From the NCBI GenBank assembly GCA_023388995.1, contig JAEWFD010000035.1, positions 1-57,573 of the forward strand: DNA of 57,573 nt. Direction: 5' to 3'. This DNA is from Bacillota bacterium (lineage in GTDB: Bacteria; Bacillota_I; Bacilli_A; Erysipelotrichales; Erysipelotrichaceae). The notes under the pieces are model-generated. The model was not told the origin of the DNA, made no database searches, and worked only from the letters and a program-made list of their open reading frames with translations. Shown piece after piece: positions 33,805 through 43,173 of the stretch (positions are counted from its first letter, which is position 1; each line of letters starts with the position of its first letter). Both the position numbers and the translations under genes were made by a program.

Positions 33805-34723
33805 TTTTTCAGAGCAATATCCTTATTTAGTATCTACAATGCATCATTCTGATGACCATGAAGCAACTATAAAAGAGATCAATTCCAAAGAGTTGATTCT
33901 ACCCAGTCGATTTGATTTAATGGCAAAATTGCTGTTTTTGGATGGAATAAATCAAAAAATAGATACTTATAAAGGTACTCATATCTACAAAGCACACCTG
34001 CAATCATTTGGTGGTGGTACCATTCGCGAGCCGGGAAATCCTGATAAAAAAAGCTTGGAAAACTTTATTGACGTATTTTTGGCAATTTATCATGAACTAA
34101 AAGAATTACCCCTAAATAGCACCATTTGTACCAGCAAACCTGTTCCTGTTGATATGAATTATATGCTGCTGGATGGCTCTCATAGATGCTCCTGTGCCTT
34201 TGATCTTCACCATACAATTTGCGTTTATCATTTACATCATTATCATTTTCTCTATCGCTATGATTATTATTTCTTCCGCAATCGCTTTTTACAACTTTCT
34301 ATTCTTTTAGAAATGGCTAAAAAATATGTTCAAGTGAAAGAAACTGCCTTATATGTCATTGCATTTAAACAGACTTTTTTTATTTCCAAATACATGGTTG
34401 AATATCGCATTCGCAACAAATTGCAGCCTGTCATCACATGGTTTGATCAAAACCAACTTTATTTGATTACAGACCAATCTATCACCAGTAATGATGAGAT
34501 AATTGAACTCATAGAAGATTCCAAACTGATGTTGCTATCTAAAACAGCAGAAACAAAACAAATACAGAATATAATTGATTTATATTTGGCAAAAGCGATA
34601 ATTTATGATCGCCGGTTCTTTATTCTTTACCGAATTGGTTTGTTTTTTCTTTATTGCTATACAACACTTTTAAATGCAGTGAAGTTAATCATGAAAAAAC
34701 CTGTTATACGAAAAAGAAAGTAA
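33794..34723 (+). CDS. Unrecognised protein with ParB-like DGSHR motif
   Basis: A 309-residue protein of unknown function. Residues about 130-160 read KPVPVDMNYMLLDGSHRCSCAFDL, close to the P-V-D...DGxHR core of the ParB/sulfiredoxin fold, where DGxHR binds a nucleotide. The context GGGTIREPGNPDKKSLENFIDVF precedes it. The C-terminal 35 residues hold a hydrophobic segment (FILYRIGLFFLYCYTTLLNAV) and a basic tail, which would tie it to the membrane. It is translationally coupled to the flippase (AAGGAG before the ATG; 11-nt overlap). Chromosome partition is unlikely; a nucleotide-dependent modification of a glycan or lipid carrier is possible but unproved. Confidence 0.7.
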   Translation: MHHNFSEQYPYLVSTMHHSDDHEATIKEINSKELILPSRFDLMAKLLFLDGINQKIDTYKGTHIYKAHLQSFGGGTIREPGNPDKKSLENFIDVFLAIYHELKELPLNSTICTSKPVPVDMNYMLLDGSHRCSCAFDLHHTICVYHLHHYHFLYRYDYYFFRNRFLQLSILLEMAKKYVQVKETALYVIAFKQTFFISKYMVEYRIRNKLQPVITWFDQNQLYLITDQSITSNDEIIELIEDSKLMLLSKTAETKQIQNIIDLYLAKAIIYDRRFFILYRIGLFFLYCYTTLLNAVKLIMKKPVIRKRK

Positions 34724-34747
34724 AAAAATTCAAGGAGAATACGGTAC

Positions 34748-35260
34748 ATGCAATTATTCATCATATGGCCAGCCGCAAACAATTCCGAAGTGCTTTCTCT
34801 AATTTATCAATCTTTAACGGAACATGAATTCCAAATTATTTCATCACACGAACTAAAATTATCCTTTATACAACATACTCAATTTGTCTTTGACCTATAT
34901 CAGAATGAACCTTGGATTAAGAAAAATGATGATATCCATTATTTAAGTTTATTGCGTAAAGCACTCTGGTGTTACACACCCTCTATACCGATCATACTTT
35001 TTTCAATCCAAGGGAAACAAGCTTCTTCCATTACTGCAATAAAAAATGCTTTGCGGCTGCAAATAAAAAAAGGGAAGCACTCCCTTCATGCAGTTGAAAA
35101 TGATGCTGAAGCACAAATCATTTGGAATAGTTATTGCAGCCAAACCAATTCTTTTCATTTAGCACAAACATTTACATTTAATGTACTATGGATAGCGGCG
35201 TTTCTGATTACAAGCATGCGCATCGCATTCTTTAAACTTTTTGGAAAAATAGAAGAATAG
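34748..35260 (+). CDS. Small unrecognised protein paired with the DGSHR protein
   Basis: A 170-residue protein beginning MQLFIIWPAANNSEVLSLI, an alpha/beta-looking start, with KGKHSLHAVENDAEAQIIW near residues 110-130 (a histidine followed by acidic residues) and a hydrophobic C-terminal helix (FNVLWIAAFLITSMRIAFF). The C-terminal end resembles in character that of the preceding 309-residue protein, 24 bp upstream, and the two probably act together. CAAGGAG lies before the ATG. Its end overlaps a convergent GT2 gene by 29 nt. No family was recognised. Confidence 0.65.
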   Translation: MQLFIIWPAANNSEVLSLIYQSLTEHEFQIISSHELKLSFIQHTQFVFDLYQNEPWIKKNDDIHYLSLLRKALWCYTPSIPIILFSIQGKQASSITAIKNALRLQIKKGKHSLHAVENDAEAQIIWNSYCSQTNSFHLAQTFTFNVLWIAAFLITSMRIAFFKLFGKIEE

Positions 35261-36218
35261 AACACATCATTGCATATAAATCAGGCGCAATAGTAAAAAC
35301 AATCAAAGTGAACTTTTCCAATAAATTGGCACGCTTAAATATAATCTTTTTTTGTTGTTCTATGATCTGTTTTCTATCCAAAAGCAATTTTGGCAATAAC
35401 TCTTTTTTATCAGAAATGACGGAACTTGTTTTTACGCGATACCATGCTATTTGGATATTAAGTATATAGCGCAGCCATGCATATTCAGATAACTCAACTT
35501 CATGCAAAGCTTCAAAATAATGAGTTGCCTCATACAATGCCTCTACTTTATCAAGTCGCCGCTTCGAATATGCCTTCCGGGTAATGCTGTCTTGCCGCAT
35601 TACGTAATAATAAAGCGGATAATTGGATACCGCAACATTCTTTGCATGATAAAACAATTTGTATGTAATAAATTCATCTTCATGCAGCTTATTCAATGGA
35701 TATTGGAGCAGCTCTTTTAAGCTGCAATGATATAATTTCCCCCAGGCACTGATCATACTCATCTTATTATAGTGCACAATCTCCAATGTAGCTTCATATC
35801 CAGATAGACAACTATATTGATGCAAATCAAAGTAGTTGTTTTTAGCAGCTTCTGTTTCGTTTACTATCAAAGGCTGGACTACAGCTATCTCTGCATTTGC
35901 TTGTTTGCATAATGCAATAAGTACTTTTAAATAATCAACATGAATGTAGTCATCACCATCGATATATGTAATCCATTCCCCTGATGCTTTGCTTGTTCCC
36001 CGATTACGAGCATCAGATAGTCCGCCATTTACTTTATTTATTAGGATAATGCGCGAATCTTCCCGGGCAAATTGCTCACAGATCTGTTGCGAGGTATCTG
36101 TCGAACCATCATTCACCAATATTAATTCAAAATCTGTAAATGATTGTCTTAAAATGCTGTCGATACAGCGCTTTACATAATTCTCTATATTATATACCGG
36201 TACTATAATACTAATCAT
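35232..36218 (-). CDS. GT2 family glycosyltransferase
   Basis: A 328-residue EpsJ/WcaA-like transferase: MISIIVPVYNIENYVKRCIDSIL at the start, LVNDGSTDTSQQI near 35-47, GLSDARNRGTSKASGEWITYIDGDDYIH near 65-93, and LHEDEFITYKLFY near 185 with the catalytic acids. Last gene of the Pel-type operon, 11 bp after the DUF4832-type gene. Likely adds one sugar to a lipid-linked intermediate. Confidence 0.92.
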   Translation of the reverse strand: MISIIVPVYNIENYVKRCIDSILRQSFTDFELILVNDGSTDTSQQICEQFAREDSRIILINKVNGGLSDARNRGTSKASGEWITYIDGDDYIHVDYLKVLIALCKQANAEIAVVQPLIVNETEAAKNNYFDLHQYSCLSGYEATLEIVHYNKMSMISAWGKLYHCSLKELLQYPLNKLHEDEFITYKLFYHAKNVAVSNYPLYYYVMRQDSITRKAYSKRRLDKVEALYEATHYFEALHEVELSEYAWLRYILNIQIAWYRVKTSSVISDKKELLPKLLLDRKQIIEQQKKIIFKRANLLEKFTLIVFTIAPDLYAMMCSILLFFQKV

Positions 36219-36229
36219 ATGTGTTCTCC

Positions 36230-37570
36230 TTAGTTGTATATATCCTGGTATTGATATTTTTTCAGATTCTCATTATATACATATTCAGTTATCCAATAAA
36301 ATTCATCTTGATACTCTAGATCATCATTTGCCAAAACAATCGGCTGAGTTCCAATAAGTTGAAAACCAACTTTTACTGTTGTAGGTTCTTCGCCGAATGG
36401 AAGTTTCACTTCACCTTGTAACTTCCAACTATTCTCGTCATTAAACGTACCAACTAAAGGCTGTTTTAAAATTTGATCATTTATACGTATTGCCAAATAG
36501 GGCTGATAAGCTTTGGATGGTCGTGCAAACCCGCTATTATGTAAGTTAACTTGTATTTTTAAGCTTTGCATAAACCCTACTGTTTCAGGTAAAACAATTT
36601 CATTTATACTCAGGCGATAACCAAGATGATTCTTAATATATGTATATCCGTCTACACCTTGTATCATTTGTTCCTTCCAGCTATTTAAAACATCTTGATT
36701 ATAATAGCGATTTAAATATGTTAGATTCATCATATCAAATTCTTTAACAGCTGTTTCAATAGAGGTATACTCACTGATGTTAGTTGTTTCTCCACCATTC
36801 ACCTGTGTTTTTAGTTCATTTTCCATCCATTGCAATTCTTCATTGCGATCAAACCCATTGTCTACATAAGTTCCCATATCGGTATCTGTTGAAAGTAGTG
36901 CATCATTATGAATACCTATACGTTGGGTTGAAATACCATAATCTGCTGCTTCTCGGATAAACATCGGTCTTCTTATGTTTATCGCTATTTGTGAATCTAA
37001 AGTCTGGTCTAAAATACGCAGTAACTTGATTCGAAAGGGAATTCCGTCCTCATCATTATCCATATAGCGGCTGTTATGCCACTCTCCGTAAGGTCCAATA
37101 AAACCTGCCTGCATCCCTAAAATTATATCTGCGTAAGAGTTTAATACTGTCACTAGCTGCTGAGCATGACTCATGATATAAGTAAATTCTTTCGGCTGGT
37201 CATACTCGTAACCAAAAAAGTGGTATCCTGGACGAAGCAAAACGCTGAAACCAAACTCCCTGCATAGTGACAATGCCTGTCTTATTTCATTTATTTTTTC
37301 AGATGAAATTTCTTCGTGATTCATATCATCTACTAAATTAACAGTTAGAAGAACCAGCTTAAATTGTTCTTTCGTATCATAGTATTCCTCTAACCGCTTA
37401 TATTCTTTTGTATCCAGCTGAAAATAAAAACCACGATCCGGATTGGTGATACTTTCCTTACTTTCACGAAATGAAAGAACTACTTTCTTTTGATGGTAAT
37501 AAAGTAAACAAAAGAGTACAAGAATTACTATACATATCAATACCAGCCATATTTTATTTTTCTTTTGCAT
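36230..37570 (-). CDS. DUF4874/DUF4832 protein, membrane-anchored
   Basis: A 446-residue protein with one N-terminal membrane helix (IWLVLICIVILVLFCLLYY) and an outside part. SITNPDRGFYFQLD followed by LRPGYHFFGYEYDQPKEF and ILGMQAGFIGPYGEWHNSR is the DUF4874 pattern, a TIM-barrel-like domain resembling glycoside hydrolases; TYLNRYYNQDVLNSWKEQ and the following beta-rich part (to residue 446) match DUF4832. Its start overlaps the previous GT2 stop by one base (TAATG). Its place in the Pel-type operon suggests it trims, binds or modifies the exported polymer, taking a role that PelA hydrolase has in other systems; this is inference. Confidence 0.8.
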   Translation of the reverse strand: MQKKNKIWLVLICIVILVLFCLLYYHQKKVVLSFRESKESITNPDRGFYFQLDTKEYKRLEEYYDTKEQFKLVLLTVNLVDDMNHEEISSEKINEIRQALSLCREFGFSVLLRPGYHFFGYEYDQPKEFTYIMSHAQQLVTVLNSYADIILGMQAGFIGPYGEWHNSRYMDNDEDGIPFRIKLLRILDQTLDSQIAINIRRPMFIREAADYGISTQRIGIHNDALLSTDTDMGTYVDNGFDRNEELQWMENELKTQVNGGETTNISEYTSIETAVKEFDMMNLTYLNRYYNQDVLNSWKEQMIQGVDGYTYIKNHLGYRLSINEIVLPETVGFMQSLKIQVNLHNSGFARPSKAYQPYLAIRINDQILKQPLVGTFNDENSWKLQGEVKLPFGEEPTTVKVGFQLIGTQPIVLANDDLEYQDEFYWITEYVYNENLKKYQYQDIYN

Positions 37571-38637
37571 TATTTCACCACCAAATTCGCATAGAACCGC
37601 AGAAATGGAGAGAACACATAAAATAAACTCGCCACAACTGTGTTTTGTTTGTTACGAAGCAATAAGAGCAAAACAGAAAAACCAACTGCCTGCACCTTAC
37701 TTCGAATAAAAGAAAAACTTTCAATACTATTAGTATGATTTATAACTGCTTGCACCGCTTCATCATCAACAAAATATTGTATTTGATGCTTTATTTGGTG
37801 AAAGGGGATTATTTTATATTTCATATTTCGAATCAAAGACCAGCTTAACACACGCATTGCAAGCCCAGCTAGCAGATCAATATTTTCATCCAGCTTCATC
37901 GTATCCTGCAGCCATGCATAATATGTATGAATCAGCTTCGTATTTTTCTGTATTGCGTCTTCATCCAACTTATGGGTCGTTGAGTTTTCATGAATAAAAT
38001 AATGATAGACTGGAATAGCTGTAATATAGAATACAGGATTACATGCAATCACTTTTAAGTTAAATAATTGATCCTCCATAAATATTTGCTTAATATCATT
38101 AAATTCCAGAAAATTTTCCTTTAAAAATTGTACTTTGTAAAGTTTATTCCATAAATAGCCAAAGCCACTGAGTGTTTTAAAATAATGATATCTTCGTATT
38201 TCATCTTCACTGCCAAATCGATTTAAAATACCTTCTTCAAGCTTATGATTTACTAGAATCTGCTTTTCCTTGATATTACGAATATAAGTGCCGCAAATCA
38301 CATCATAATTTCCTTGCATAGCTAAATCCACCATACATTGCAGCGCATTTGGCAATAATAAATCATCTACATCCACAAACCAAATATAATCACCGTTCGC
38401 TGCTGTGATACCAATATTTCTTGCCAGCCCCTGCCCTTGATTTGGAGTATGGATCACTTGAATTCTACGGTCACTAGCCTGCAATTTTTCTAGCTTTTCC
38501 GCTGTTTGATCTGTTGACCCATCATTAATAAACACAACCTCCCAATTTTGATAAGCTTGAGCAAAAATAGATTGCATAACAGCTTCAACCTCTTTTTCAC
38601 CATTCCATACTGGTATCACAAAGCTAACTTTTATCAT
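37570..38637 (-). CDS. GT2 family glycosyltransferase
   Basis: A 355-residue transferase: VSFVIPVWNGEKEVEAVMQSI, VVFINDGSTDQTAE near 33-46, GLARNIGITAANGDYIWFVDVDD near 69-92 and FMEDQLFNLKV near 180. A hydrophobic stretch near 330-350 may sit at the membrane. It starts 12 bp after the pelG stop. Confidence 0.92.
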   Translation of the reverse strand: MIKVSFVIPVWNGEKEVEAVMQSIFAQAYQNWEVVFINDGSTDQTAEKLEKLQASDRRIQVIHTPNQGQGLARNIGITAANGDYIWFVDVDDLLLPNALQCMVDLAMQGNYDVICGTYIRNIKEKQILVNHKLEEGILNRFGSEDEIRRYHYFKTLSGFGYLWNKLYKVQFLKENFLEFNDIKQIFMEDQLFNLKVIACNPVFYITAIPVYHYFIHENSTTHKLDEDAIQKNTKLIHTYYAWLQDTMKLDENIDLLAGLAMRVLSWSLIRNMKYKIIPFHQIKHQIQYFVDDEAVQAVINHTNSIESFSFIRSKVQAVGFSVLLLLLRNKQNTVVASLFYVFSPFLRFYANLVVK

Positions 38638-38649
38638 ATTTACCTCACA

Positions 38650-40083
38650 TTACTTTTTATAAACAACATGTGCTCCCGCATCTTTTGTTTTTATTTTAAG
38701 AAATTTTTGTTTCATAAAAATATGCTTTTCAAAGTTCTTCTCTAAATACCGCAAGCGGAAGTATCCAAATGACCATCCAATTAAAGAACCAAGAAAGGCA
38801 CCAAAGCCATATAAGTTAACAGTTAATGTTGATGACCACAATGAACCAATCAAAATAGCTGCGCAGAACACTATGCTTACCAGCATGGCTCCTTTATTAT
38901 CATTATAATAGAATAGATATATAATCAGGCAATACGTTAGAAAGATGGCGAGATATCCTGCTGCCAAGGCAGGGTAAATAGTCATTGTTAAACCACTAAA
39001 GCCAAACTGCGGAAGAAAAATCATAAATACAATAAAGATAATAGCTGTAATTACTGTTTGAAGTGCAAATACATGGATAATTTGTTCCTTCATTATTCGA
39101 AACATTTTCTTTTTATTCATATAAATTTCATCATATGTCGATCCAATAACTGCTTCCATATAGTTTTTATATGCATCATGAAAATCCGTTTCCGCCATTA
39201 CGATGAAAATCATCAAAGTAGATATATTCGTAAATAACGCTAAACATGTTGCCATATCATATGGCTGCATGCTTATCATTGTCTCTGCTACCAAAGTGCG
39301 TCCATCTGTAGACCAAAAGACAAAATTATGAATATATAAGCCAAGAAAATAGAGGAAATTAGTAATGAAGATTTCTTTATAGTGAAAAATATAAGATATT
39401 ACCTCACTCTTGCCATAATCAGATGCTTCGAAATACTTATGAATAAAGGAAGCCACCAAACTTGCAATGATGAAGAAACCAATCGTCAAGGCATATAAAA
39501 TGGAATGTGTAACATCGATTTGCAAAGAATGGAATAAAAGAGCCAATCCAATACTAATCAACATACCTAGCAAAAATGACAATGCTATCCTGCGATAATC
39601 TTTCGTTGCATGTAAATATGTCATCGAAAAATAAAGAAAGATTGAAGAAATCCAGAGGAAATAGCTACTGATTAAAAAATAAATATCTACATTACCTACC
39701 GTGTACAAGCGATAGCAAAACGGTAAAGCAATGATAGTGGAAATCACTCCCAATATTGCTAGACCAATATAATAGGAAGGTAGAATACCTTCAAATTCTT
39801 CTTCAAAAAACTTGTCTGCAATATATCTGGAAAATACAGAATTAAAACCTGCAGTTAAAATAGAGGAAAAGATAAATACATATAATATTGTTGTGGAAAG
39901 AAGTTCTCTTTGTTTGAATGTGACATCAGAAATACCCAGCAGCATATAAAGTACAATTAATGTTACCATGACAATAGCTGTCGGACCAACGGTTATTAAA
40001 GCACTGTATCCCGCTCCTGCAGTGACACTGAAGATGCTATTCTTTTTAAACAATTTCTTTAATTCAAAACCGATTCCTGCCAT
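38650..40083 (-). CDS. pelG: PelG, Pel polysaccharide exporter (MOP flippase-like)
   Basis: A 477-residue membrane protein with about twelve helices. The N-terminus MAGIGFELKKLFKKNSIFS is diagnostic of PelG, the translocation channel partner of PelF. Later conserved parts are FNSVFSRYIADKFFEEEFEGILPSYY and YYNDNKGA with the surrounding helices. It overlaps pelF by one base (TAATG). In known systems PelG forms an inner-membrane complex with PelD, PelE and PelF. Confidence 0.95.
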   Translation of the reverse strand: MAGIGFELKKLFKKNSIFSVTAGAGYSALITVGPTAIVMVTLIVLYMLLGISDVTFKQRELLSTTILYVFIFSSILTAGFNSVFSRYIADKFFEEEFEGILPSYYIGLAILGVISTIIALPFCYRLYTVGNVDIYFLISSYFLWISSIFLYFSMTYLHATKDYRRIALSFLLGMLISIGLALLFHSLQIDVTHSILYALTIGFFIIASLVASFIHKYFEASDYGKSEVISYIFHYKEIFITNFLYFLGLYIHNFVFWSTDGRTLVAETMISMQPYDMATCLALFTNISTLMIFIVMAETDFHDAYKNYMEAVIGSTYDEIYMNKKKMFRIMKEQIIHVFALQTVITAIIFIVFMIFLPQFGFSGLTMTIYPALAAGYLAIFLTYCLIIYLFYYNDNKGAMLVSIVFCAAILIGSLWSSTLTVNLYGFGAFLGSLIGWSFGYFRLRYLEKNFEKHIFMKQKFLKIKTKDAGAHVVYKK

Positions 40084-41495
40084 TATTCACACCTGCCTTC
40101 CATGACTTGTTTATACGTATTCTGGTATTCGTGATAGCTTCTTTCGCTCGTATAACTTTGAGTTACTCTTCGATATCCAATTTCACCCATTTCAATACGC
40201 AAGGCATCGCTGCTCGCCAGTTTCATCATTGCTTGTGCTAATTGATCCGGACTCATAACTGGTACAACAATCCCTGCATCACCAAATTCATCAAGCTCAC
40301 CCTCAATCAATCCGCGACAGTTACCTACATTGGTAGCAATAACAGGTTTTTTTGCTGCAAATGCTTCCAAGATGGATAAAGGCTGTCCCTCACTGATGCT
40401 GCTGAGCACTACCATGTCCATTTTACCTAGATAATCCATGACATTAACCATACCTGTAAACTCTACATCGGATATACCCATTTCAGTAACCAGCAATTTG
40501 CAACTCTCAGCATACTGTTCACTTTCTTCGAGCGATCCCATAATCCATAATTTTAAATGTGAGTTATTTTGCTTTGCAATACCAAAGGCTGTAATCAATG
40601 TCTTCACATCTTTAATTGGAGTCACTCTCATGATAGCTCCTATATTGATAAAATGTTCTGTATTGCTTTTCAGTCCTTGATACTTTGATACTTGGATGCC
40701 ATTAGGTATTACCTTTGTTTTGTTTGGATTACATCCCAATTCGATTTGAAACTCTCTTGCTGCTTGAAACAATGAGGTTACTGAATCAGCAAACTCATAG
40801 CTGCATTGTGATAACTTCCGGAATTGTGCAATCCATAAATCTTTGTAAATGCTTTTTACCCATGCTGCTTTAATAATTTCCTCTTCTCGTTCTCTAGTAT
40901 AAATACCATGCTCAGTCAAAACCATTTTTTTATTATACAGAGCTTTTTGCATGCTAGCAAAAATACCGGCATATCCTGTGGAAACAGCATGGTAAATATC
41001 TGCTTCAACGGTGTCACCTTTCAAAATGGTAAATAGCGGCAAATACATAGATCGCATCGTCCAAAGAAAATCTGAAAACACAACTCGTTCGAAATGTTTT
41101 TGATAATAACTTGTCGTGATTTTCAAGAACTCTTCACTATTAAATAGATCATTCAATGATAAAGACGGATTGCGGAAAAACTTGAAAATAATTTGCCAGT
41201 CAATATTTTCGCCAAACATCAAATTCTCAAATGCCTGATACTGCTCAACTGTTAGTCGTAGTTTTTTTGTATTTCCTTTGGTGATTGCATCATCATCCAA
41301 AAGATGCAGCTCTTGAATTTCTGTAACATTTGCCGGAATTTGATACTTAAATGAACGTGGGCCTTCTGTTCCAGCAGTAATTACCTGGATAACAAACTCA
41401 ACGTCTGGCATAGCAAGTAATAATTGCTGCAACCAGCTGGAAACACCTCCATTTACGTACGGATATGCACCTTCGACAACTAAACAAATCTTCAT
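40083..41495 (-). CDS. pelF: PelF, GT4 glycosyltransferase that builds Pel
   Basis: A 470-residue cytosolic GT4 enzyme. MKICLVVEGAYPYVNGGVSSWLQQL at the start is the PelF hallmark, HAVSTGYAGIFASM and LTEHGIYTREREEEI follow near residues 170-205, and the donor site motif E-x7-E occurs as SEGQPLSILEAFAAKKPVIATNVG near 365. It uses UDP-activated N-acetylhexosamine in studied systems. Start has GGAGG upstream, 14 bp after the previous stop. Together with pelG it identifies the locus. Confidence 0.95.
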   Translation of the reverse strand: MKICLVVEGAYPYVNGGVSSWLQQLLLAMPDVEFVIQVITAGTEGPRSFKYQIPANVTEIQELHLLDDDAITKGNTKKLRLTVEQYQAFENLMFGENIDWQIIFKFFRNPSLSLNDLFNSEEFLKITTSYYQKHFERVVFSDFLWTMRSMYLPLFTILKGDTVEADIYHAVSTGYAGIFASMQKALYNKKMVLTEHGIYTREREEEIIKAAWVKSIYKDLWIAQFRKLSQCSYEFADSVTSLFQAAREFQIELGCNPNKTKVIPNGIQVSKYQGLKSNTEHFINIGAIMRVTPIKDVKTLITAFGIAKQNNSHLKLWIMGSLEESEQYAESCKLLVTEMGISDVEFTGMVNVMDYLGKMDMVVLSSISEGQPLSILEAFAAKKPVIATNVGNCRGLIEGELDEFGDAGIVVPVMSPDQLAQAMMKLASSDALRIEMGEIGYRRVTQSYTSERSYHEYQNTYKQVMEGRCE

Positions 41496-41509
41496 ATAAG
41501 TTCCTCCTT

Positions 41510-43150
41510 TTAGTGAAAGATTACTTGCGCGGTATCTTCAGTCAACGTGATCAAATAACGCTGAAATCCAATTTCTTGATAACTGCCATTCACTACTTCT
41601 CGTATTACTTTAGGTGTCTTCAATATAAAATAAGATACATCGGTGAAATAATCTAATTGCAACGTGATTCGCTCTGGTTCATAATGAATCGCTGGTTCTA
41701 ATAACTGATATTTTAATAAATTCATAATAATAGACGATATGGAATTACGCTGTAAATAGCTATATTTCTTTTGATGCATTGCTAATATCGTATTTATTTT
41801 CTTGCCCTCAGAAACCCAATTCAACTCATTTGTATTTGTCAGCAGTTCATCTGTATCAATATATAGCGAGAGATATCCGTAAGCGGTATATGACGACAGT
41901 ATACTCAATTCATCTCTTTCTTGATAATGGTTGGTATTGATTAACAATGGGATACTTGTCTTATTTTTTTCATAGAAAGTAAATTGGGATGTTTCTTCTT
42001 GATATTCTATTTGTTGCAAAGCAGGACCTAGATCAGTCAAATTCTTGTGAAAGTAAATCAGTTCCCCAGCTTGCGATCGCACTTGCTGAAGATGATACTC
42101 TAATATTTTTTGCTGCTGTCTATTCATCACATCCATTTTTGCGATCAAATAGGTGGGCCTTAACTGGTATTTGCTTAGAAAAGATGAAATCTGTGGAATC
42201 AAAATGTCTTGCTGTATACGAAGAGCATCTTTCCCATATAACTGCATCAGCTTTTCATTTTGAAAATTATTTAAAATAGGAAGTCCTTTTATTACTAAAT
42301 GATATCCATTGATCACAGGGTACATAAAATCACTTTCTGATTGTGACAGCATTCCAGTAATAATACCGGGACCTGTTAATGTGTTCATCAATGAATCCAT
42401 ATTAACGACAAACACCAAACTATGCTTCTGTGCATTGATACGATAAGAGTTTCTCCAGATCAACGGCGGTAAATCTTCATTTCTGATTTGTTTATCCACC
42501 TCCAACTCTTTCTCCTTCTTGCCTAAACTATATGCATAAACCTTAGTTCCTTGCGATAATTTAACTTCTTGGAAGGCTAAATAATAGTCTTGATATTCTT
42601 TCATCTCGCCAATCATGAAATTAGAGATAAAACGAACTCCCCATTTCTGCTCAGTTCCATGTATTTCCTGGATTCCCAGAAGCTGGCGCAGATCTTCATT
42701 GTTTAATTGGTGAGGCATTGTTAGAAAATATAAACTTATACCGCGTTTTGCTGCGCTCATCAGCTCTTCTATTTCTCTATCAAGCAATTCCTGCTTGCAA
42801 ATAAATATTCCTTTTACAGATGCAAAGACTTCTGCCATTTCTGATTCAATGCGAGAGTTTAATTTTATGTTTTGCAGATGGCTACTCGTAATTTGCACCA
42901 ATGTATCTTTAGGATCGCCCAGGATTACATAAGATTGTTCCCGCTTAGGAATAAGCGAATTCTTATCTGCCAGCATGGTTTGCAGCTGATGATATTGTAT
43001 GTCTGTACTTTGATTATTTGTTGTTGCAAGCAGATTGGTAAAATTACCTACCAACTGAAAAACAAAGAACAACCCTAATAAGATTGTAACCACGTACAAG
43101 TATCGTCTTTGATATTTGTGGGTAAATTTATATTTTCGTTGTTTTTCCAT
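41510..43150 (-). CDS. PelA-position protein, DUF2194-like
   Basis: A 546-residue protein with one N-terminal membrane helix (YLYVVTILLGLFFVFQLVG) and an extracytoplasmic part. The first domain (about 90-170) looks Rossmann/amidotransferase-like (VKGIFICKQELLDREIEELMSAAKRGISLYFLTMP). The middle has GPGIITGMLSQSESDFMYPVINGY, and the last part is a deacetylase-like barrel by position only. It occupies the slot of the PelA deacetylase in Gram-positive pel operons (between pelE-type genes and pelF). The metal-binding HxxxH and a NodB-type DD of CE4 deacetylases are not visible, so activity is doubtful. The ATG at 43150 has AGGTGG upstream; a GTG 9 nt earlier is less likely. Confidence 0.6.
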   Translation of the reverse strand: MEKQRKYKFTHKYQRRYLYVVTILLGLFFVFQLVGNFTNLLATTNNQSTDIQYHQLQTMLADKNSLIPKREQSYVILGDPKDTLVQITSSHLQNIKLNSRIESEMAEVFASVKGIFICKQELLDREIEELMSAAKRGISLYFLTMPHQLNNEDLRQLLGIQEIHGTEQKWGVRFISNFMIGEMKEYQDYYLAFQEVKLSQGTKVYAYSLGKKEKELEVDKQIRNEDLPPLIWRNSYRINAQKHSLVFVVNMDSLMNTLTGPGIITGMLSQSESDFMYPVINGYHLVIKGLPILNNFQNEKLMQLYGKDALRIQQDILIPQISSFLSKYQLRPTYLIAKMDVMNRQQQKILEYHLQQVRSQAGELIYFHKNLTDLGPALQQIEYQEETSQFTFYEKNKTSIPLLINTNHYQERDELSILSSYTAYGYLSLYIDTDELLTNTNELNWVSEGKKINTILAMHQKKYSYLQRNSISSIIMNLLKYQLLEPAIHYEPERITLQLDYFTDVSYFILKTPKVIREVVNGSYQEIGFQRYLITLTEDTAQVIFH

Positions 43151-43173
43151 AGTTGCCACCTATATAACTACTT

